DNA from: Lophius americanus
Lineage: Eukaryota; Chordata; Actinopteri; Lophiiformes; Lophiidae
Assembly (NCBI GenBank): GCA_037951165.1
Contig: JBBDHG010000015.1
Span: 6,064,001-6,128,000 of the forward strand
Length of the DNA: 64,000 nucleotides
Direction: 5' to 3'
Part shown: in pieces, positions 63,750 to 64,000 of the stretch
Numbering within the stretch: the first letter of the stretch is position 1
Layout: every line of letters starts with the position of its first letter
Program-made: the position numbers and the translations under genes
The notes under the pieces: generated by a model
What the model saw: only the letters and a program-made list of their open reading frames with translations
Database searches by the model: none
Told to the model about the DNA's origin: nothing

Positions 63750-64000
63750 CTGTGGAAACACAATGCAGTTGTTTCTGAGCAACAAATATGGCAAAGCTTT
63801 AACACCTTCAGCAGCCAGTGCAAAAATACAGGGGGGACGGCAGAGTCCAGGTTCATGCAGTGTAACAGTCGAGGATAATACAGGGAAACAATCCAGGTTC
63901 AAATATCAAGCATTCAAATTATACTTCAAAATATGGAGCTTGATCAGTAATGGGCTCCATTAGTTTGGTAAAAAAAAAATAGAGCAAAAAAAGAGCAATA
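63750..64000. other. slc12a7 intron 1, 3' end
   Basis: Sequence upstream (minus sense) of the first visible exon. It ends at the window edge before coding exon 1 appears. Confidence 0.8.

Overview
The window is nuclear DNA from a ray-finned (teleost) fish. The genes are vertebrate multi-exon genes with GT-AG introns, and the non-coding DNA is AT-rich. It carries typical fish repeats: Tc1-like elements in several states of decay, non-LTR retrotransposon tails, hAT-like and other terminal-inverted-repeat fragments, and many micro- and minisatellites. There is no bacterial-style operon, CRISPR array or clear tRNA/rRNA gene.

Three protein-coding loci are supported. (1) Positions 34505-63749, minus strand: 24 consecutive coding exons (exon 2 to the stop) of a K-Cl cotransporter, best identified as slc12a7 (KCC4). 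Every junction keeps frame; only the first coding exon lies beyond the right edge. (2) Positions 25499-25751, minus strand: the first coding exon of gfod1, encoding the N-terminal NAD(P)-binding half-domain. The second coding exon is not in the window, so intron 1 is longer than 25 kb and runs off the left edge. (3) Positions 9861-13106, plus strand: an intact nine-exon HIPK-like protein kinase of about 513 residues, nested inside that gfod1 intron on the opposite strand.

Layout: 1-9.8 kb is intronic to gfod1, with microsatellites, a GCTAGC-rich minisatellite (4.65-4.93 kb) and a diverged repeated module (about 5.6-9.0 kb). 9.86-13.75 kb holds the kinase gene. 13.75-25.5 kb is repeat-bearing intron with Tc1 and LINE relics and a 21-bp minisatellite (19.2-19.5 kb). 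25.5-26.2 kb is the gfod1 first exon and probable promoter. 26.2-34.5 kb is intergenic with Tc1-like relics. 34.5-64 kb is slc12a7, whose introns hold a nearly full-length dead Tc1-like element, a terminal-inverted-repeat element, an L1-like ORF2 tail, a poly-G/poly-C run and telomere-like repeats.

The genes do not form a pathway. slc12a7 is a swelling-activated electroneutral K+/Cl- exporter, gfod1 is a putative oxidoreductase-fold protein, and the kinase is a divergent DYRK/HIPK-group enzyme. The most notable points are the nested antisense kinase with a substituted activation-loop tyrosine and a donor site that doubles as a stop codon, the KCC-GFOD neighbourhood that mirrors SLC12A4/GFOD2 on human 16q22, and the 39-codon symmetrical exon in the KCC tail. 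I found no clear sign of a wholly new biological system.
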